Position numbers and translations under genes: made by a program. From NCBI GenBank assembly GCA_027605045.1, contig JAQFWX010000148.1, forward strand, positions 18,350-82,349: DNA of 64,000 bases. The letters are read 5' to 3'. Shown here in pieces: positions 60,360-64,000 of the stretch (positions are counted from its first letter, which is position 1; each line of letters begins with the position of its first letter). Origin of the DNA: Phallus indusiatus. Taxonomy: Eukaryota > Basidiomycota > Agaricomycetes > Phallales > Phallaceae. The notes under the pieces are model-generated. The model worked only from the letters and a program-made list of their open reading frames with translations. It did no database searches and was not told the origin of the DNA.

Positions 60360-62302
60360 ATGTCCCTTCAAAGCCTGGGCAAAGGTACGGCAAGTTTTTG
60401 TTTCTCTCTGGGATGTTGTGCGCTGACTATTCCTTCAAGGAACGCTCAGAGTTGTCAAGAACTACACCAAGGTTTGATTCGTTCATATTGATGTGGCAGC
60501 CCTTCTGATTCATTGATCTATCTTAACTTAGGGGTACTCGGATGTTCAGGCTAAAGTTCGAGATGCCACCTCGAACGATCCATGGGGACCTAGTGGTACT
60601 CAAATGAATGAACTTGCTCAGATGACGTATAATCAGTGCGTAGAATGTAATGCGCAGACTGTCTAATCCTGACACGCGCCCCCAGGAATGATTTTGTTGA
60701 GATTATGGAGATGTTGGATAAACGACTTAATGATAAAGGTAAAAATTGGCGACATGTTTTTAAAGTACGTTTCTTTCGTCCCGACAGAATTGTAACGTTT
60801 ACGAAGCATTGGGTTTCTAGGCTTTGACTGTTCTTGACTATTGTCTTCACAACGGCTCCGAAAATGTCGTGATCTACTTCCGAGACAATGTATACATAAT
60901 CAAAACTCTCAAGGAATTTCAGTTCGTGGACGAATACGGCAAAGACCAGGGTGCCAATGTACGGCAAAAGGCTAAAGATATTACAAATCTTCTTCAAGAC
61001 GAGGCGCGTTTGCGGGAAGAGCGTCGCTCCCGGGCAAACATGCGAGATCGCTTGACTGGAACCTCCAGACCCGATAACGATGATTTCGGTGATTCCGATC
61101 GTTCCCGAAACTCTCGTCCGACGCCATCGACCAACTCCAGACGAAATAACGCTAACGCGGAAGATGATGAGCTGAGTCGTGCCATTGAGTTGAGTAAACG
61201 TAGTTTGGCGGAGGAGGAGGCTAGGAAAAAAGAAGAAACCGATTTGCAGCGAGCGATAAGGCTAAGTGAAGAAGAAGAGTCTAAACGCAAGAAAGCTCTT
61301 GAAGATTCAAACGCTCGTAGTCTTTTCGACGATGCTCAGCAAATGTGAGTGGATTCGGGAATATTCCTCAACTTGTACTAACGGTTAATGGGTAATAGTA
61401 ATTCTACAAATCCTTTCCCTCTCCTTGATGTTTCATCCCCGAATACCCTTCAACCTCAATATACTCAACTTCAACCACAGTTGACCTCTTTCAACCCTTA
61501 CGCTCAATTGCAACAACAGGAACAGTTGCAGGTTAGTATTGACTATGGTTACTAAGCCTATACTAACGTCTATTTAGGCTGAATACCTTGCACAACAACA
61601 ACAATGGCTTCTGCAGCAACAGCAACAGGCCCAGGCTCAAGCTCAAGCTCAAGCTCAAGCCCAAGCCCAAGCCCAAGCTCAGGCCCAGGCCCAGGCTCAA
61701 GCTCAAGCTCAGGCACAAGAAGAATGGTTCAGGCAACAACAATTGCAACAGCAACAACAGCTTCAACAGTTCTTACAGCCACAGCCGCAGTTGTTTGCTC
61801 AACCTACAGGATTCGGGTTGGTTCCTTTTCTCATTTTCTATGCAGCACGAATTTATATGTAATTAGAACGAATAATCCATTTGCACCCCAGCCAACTCCG
61901 CCGATGCCAGTACTCTCCAATAACAGCTTCACGTCCTCTTCCTCATCGTTTTCTCCGAGTGTCAATTCCACTCCTACAATTAACACCACCTCCAGCAGCA
62001 CCGCTTCTACACCAAGTATACCCTCCGCAAAGACAAAGTCTGACGGACAGTTTTCACATTTGGCGAACCTCATTGGAAACAGGTACGTCAAAAAGTAAGT
62101 TACGTAGTATTCCGTGTTTAAGTTTTATCACAACAGGGAAGACGGTATCGATACCTTTGGGAATATTGGACCGTTGCGATTCGGGCACACTCAAGCTGGA
62201 CTGCAGGCGCAGAGGACTGCAAACGGCTATAACCCGTTCCAGGCGAACAACCAGCAGCAACAACAGGCTGCCAGCCAAGATCAGCCTTTCTTCACGATTT
62301 AG
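60360..62302 (+). CDS. ENT1/ENT2: Epsin (ENTH-domain endocytic adaptor)
   Basis: A clathrin adaptor that binds PtdIns(4,5)P2, ubiquitinated cargo and EH-domain proteins at the plasma membrane. A tiny first exon (60360-60384, MSLQSLGK) joins at 60440 to TLRVVKNYTK and then GYSDAQAKVRDATSNDPWGP, the ENTH start. The domain continues with NDFVEIMEMLDKRLND, ALTVLDYCLHNGSENVV and ANVRQKAKDITNLL. Two ubiquitin-interacting motifs follow: DDELSRAIELSKRS and ETDLQRAIRLSEEE. The Gln/Ala-rich tail has STNPF, NNPF and YNPF, three NPF motifs for EH-domain partners. The tail includes an (Ala-Gln)15 repeat at 61629-61718. The stop is the TAG at 62300-62302. Domain order is that of yeast Ent1/Ent2. Confidence 0.93.
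61629..61718 (+). repeat. Hexanucleotide minisatellite coding for (Ala-Gln)15 in epsin
   Basis: Fifteen units of GCY/GCA plus CAA/CAG, exactly 90 bases, keep the reading frame. Codon variants (GCT CAA, GCC CAA, GCC CAG) show it is not a fresh slippage product throughout, although blocks of identical units suggest recent local expansion. Confidence 0.9.
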
Positions 62303-62400
62303 AGAGGTTTTATATTGTACTTTAAGGAGTTTTAGTCTGTATTTATTACATTCCTTATGCAAAAGATAATGTGCGAGACGCGTGACGGGAATGTGACATA

Positions 62401-63510
62401 ATGCCCTTGAGCGGTGGGCGACCTGCAATGATCTCCAAATCTGAAAAGTCCTATATTCGAGCATCTTTGTTGTCGGAGCCTCCAACTCGTTCTGATGGAC
62501 GTGGGCTACTCGATTACCGCACCATCAAGTTGGAAGCAGGTGTTATTGCCCAGTCCAACGGAAGTGCAATGATTAATTTGGGAAAAACTGGAGTTGTTGC
62601 TGCCTCCCGATTGGAAGTAGACAATATACTGAACGGGGAAGGGGGTCGAATCGAATGTCATGTATCGTGGTATTGTACACGTTAAATCTGACTGCGTGGT
62701 TCTTTTTTCTGACCTATTTTTGACAACAGTTCACCGGTAGCATACCCCTCTCTCTCGTCTTCGGCGCTGGATGACCTACAAATTGTTTATGGAGATTTGT
62801 TGAACTCTGTTCTGGGACATAAGACATTACAACCGACTAACCTAGAGATTCTTCCTGGACAAAAAGCGTGGCGTTTGAACCTGGATCTGATCGTATTATC
62901 GGACGCAGGAAACATATACGACGCGTTATTCATCGCGGCAAAAGCTGCTCTGTCAGATACACGAGTGCCTCTTACGCGTCCCATAGAATTTAGGACAGCA
63001 GAGCGCACTACCGAAGACAATGGTAAATCGGGATTGGACACGCGTCGACAACAAACGCAGGCTGCAGCCGATTTCGAGCTGAGGGATTATTGGGATGAAG
63101 GGGAACTGTTGTCTGGGCGAGAAGGTTGGCCCGTCTGTATTACATTGAATCTCGTCAGTCAAAAGAAGCTTGCTGCTCCTTCTTTTTCTCCGAACTCAGC
63201 AATATGACCAGCTCTCATCAACTCATTTTCTCGACGCCACATTCCAAGAAGAAGACGCGATATCTTCGCGTCTTCTAGTAATCTTTTCTTGCAAGAATCC
63301 CCAAGCACCTACACTTCATGGAATGAAATTACTAGGGACGGGAGAGGTTGTGACGCAAGATATAAAAAAGTTGATTGAGGTATACACGAGCCCTCGTCCA
63401 CGACATTAAACTAATTAAACATTTAGAGTGGCGAGAAATACGCTAAGGACCTGTGCAAGCTCTTGAATACAAAATTAATTGACAATATCAATCTATCAAT
63501 AAACAGTTGA
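62401..63510 (+). CDS. RRP42: Exosome core subunit Rrp42 (EXOSC7-like)
   Basis: A catalytically inactive RNase PH-fold subunit of the RNA exosome ring. Exon 1 (62401-62671) reads SKSEKSYIRASLLSEP then TRSDGRGLLDYRTIKLEAG and NGSAMINLGKTGVVA, the Rrp42 pattern. Exon 2 reads SSPVAYPSLSS, VLGHKTLQPTNLEIL, KAWRLNLDLIVLSDAGN and AAKAALSDTRVP. An intron near 63156-63212 (GTCAGT...CCAG) leads to STHFLDATFQEEDAISSR and then MKLLGTGEVVTQDIKKLIE. A last intron leads to SGEKYAKDLCKLLNTKL and TGA at 63508-63510. About 300 residues, as usual. It follows epsin on the same strand after 98 bases. Confidence 0.9.
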
Positions 63511-64000
63511 AATTAGTTAAGTGAAGAATTTTTCGCCTGGACAGTACCCACATCAGCTGCTGACTCGGAAAGCTCCATCGAAGCGCTTGATGCATGTGCA
63601 TGTGTTGAACGTTGATGACTCAGCCACTCATTTCTTTGTGTTTTTTTTTGATCTATCTAAAAAGATCCAAATGAAATAAGATCAAGATGAGACAGGAGAA
63701 TGACCGTCCCTGTGAACAATATTAAGCTTCCTTTGTGAAGAACTTGCCTCATGCTCACTCCGCCTTTGCTGTACTCACCTGTAACCAACTCCCCGACAAT
63801 CGCACTGCTCCAATAATAAGTGAGTTTCAGTCGATCTCATCTCGTGTAATTTGTAACTTATTTTTTACTCTCTTTCACCGCATTATCGGATTTCATTATT
63901 AAATTAAATCCCACCATTTTCAGATCAAAGATATGTCCTGCGCTTATTCGCTGGGGCCAAGACGTGTGGTTACGTTTTTCTGATTGAAAGAAAGGAAGGT
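63511..64000. other. Right edge, no gene seen
   Basis: The last 490 bases hold the 3' flank of RRP42 and possibly the promoter of a gene beyond the edge. A short T/C-rich stretch at 63830-63920 precedes no convincing ATG frame. Confidence 0.4.

Overview
The window is nuclear DNA of a filamentous basidiomycete, most likely a mushroom-forming Agaricomycete. Genes are compact, lie on both strands, and carry many introns of about 45-65 bases with GT-AG borders. Several products have a characteristic fungal make-up: an Msb1/Mug8-domain protein, a Rua1-type C-terminus, a Baeyer-Villiger-type monooxygenase, GH16 and pepsin-like secreted enzymes, and Cys-poor GPI-type cell-surface proteins. I see no prokaryotic, plasmid or CRISPR features and no recognisable transposase or reverse transcriptase. 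Exon joins were worked out by eye from reading frames and splice signals, so outer limits are firmer than individual joins.

Layout. 0.2-9.4 kb (all minus): membrane-anchored amidohydrolase, methylthioadenosine phosphorylase, and a long disordered protein with a Rua1-like Cys/His C-terminus. 10.5-13.2 kb (minus): flavin monooxygenase. 15.2-22.5 kb (plus): spindle checkpoint MAD1 and an Msb1/Mug8 protein. 23.6-24.0 kb (minus): a tiny gene resembling the small subunit of serine palmitoyltransferase. 26.2-34 kb: GH16 glucanase (+), short-chain dehydrogenase with an abnormal splice junction (+), class V aminotransferase (-), pepsin-like protease (+). 35.5-45.2 kb: proline-rich hypothetical (+), ketohexokinase-like pfkB kinase (-), uracil phosphoribosyltransferase (+) flanked by two inverted related GPI-type surface proteins, and a SNAPC1-like factor (+). 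45.5-51 kb: Lrp1/C1D-type exosome cofactor (-), PIN-domain protein (-), tRNA-Glu(CTC) (+), KEOPS kinase BUD32 (-). 51-54.7 kb: an accessory insert between two copies of the BUD32 head region, holding a divergent pair with nucleotidyltransferase-like features. 54.7-63.5 kb: prefoldin subunit 5 (+), SAC3/GANP (-), epsin (+), exosome RRP42 (+).

Functional themes. Much of the right half is RNA and translation housekeeping (two exosome factors, SAC3 mRNA export, SNAPc-like factor, KEOPS kinase, tRNA-Glu). The left half mixes metabolism and secretion. Several neighbours are head-to-head with very short shared promoters (SAC3/epsin about 100 bp, ketohexokinase-like/surface protein about 50 bp).

The most unusual stretch is 50.4-54.8 kb. 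A block containing the 5' half of BUD32 and the start of the prefoldin gene is present twice. The left copy has the intact kinase and only the first codons of the prefoldin gene. The right copy has a catalytically gutted kinase fragment and the intact prefoldin gene. Between them lie a 39-bp tandem repeat and the accessory gene pair, one of which appears to use an AT-AC intron exactly at its catalytic DxD motif.
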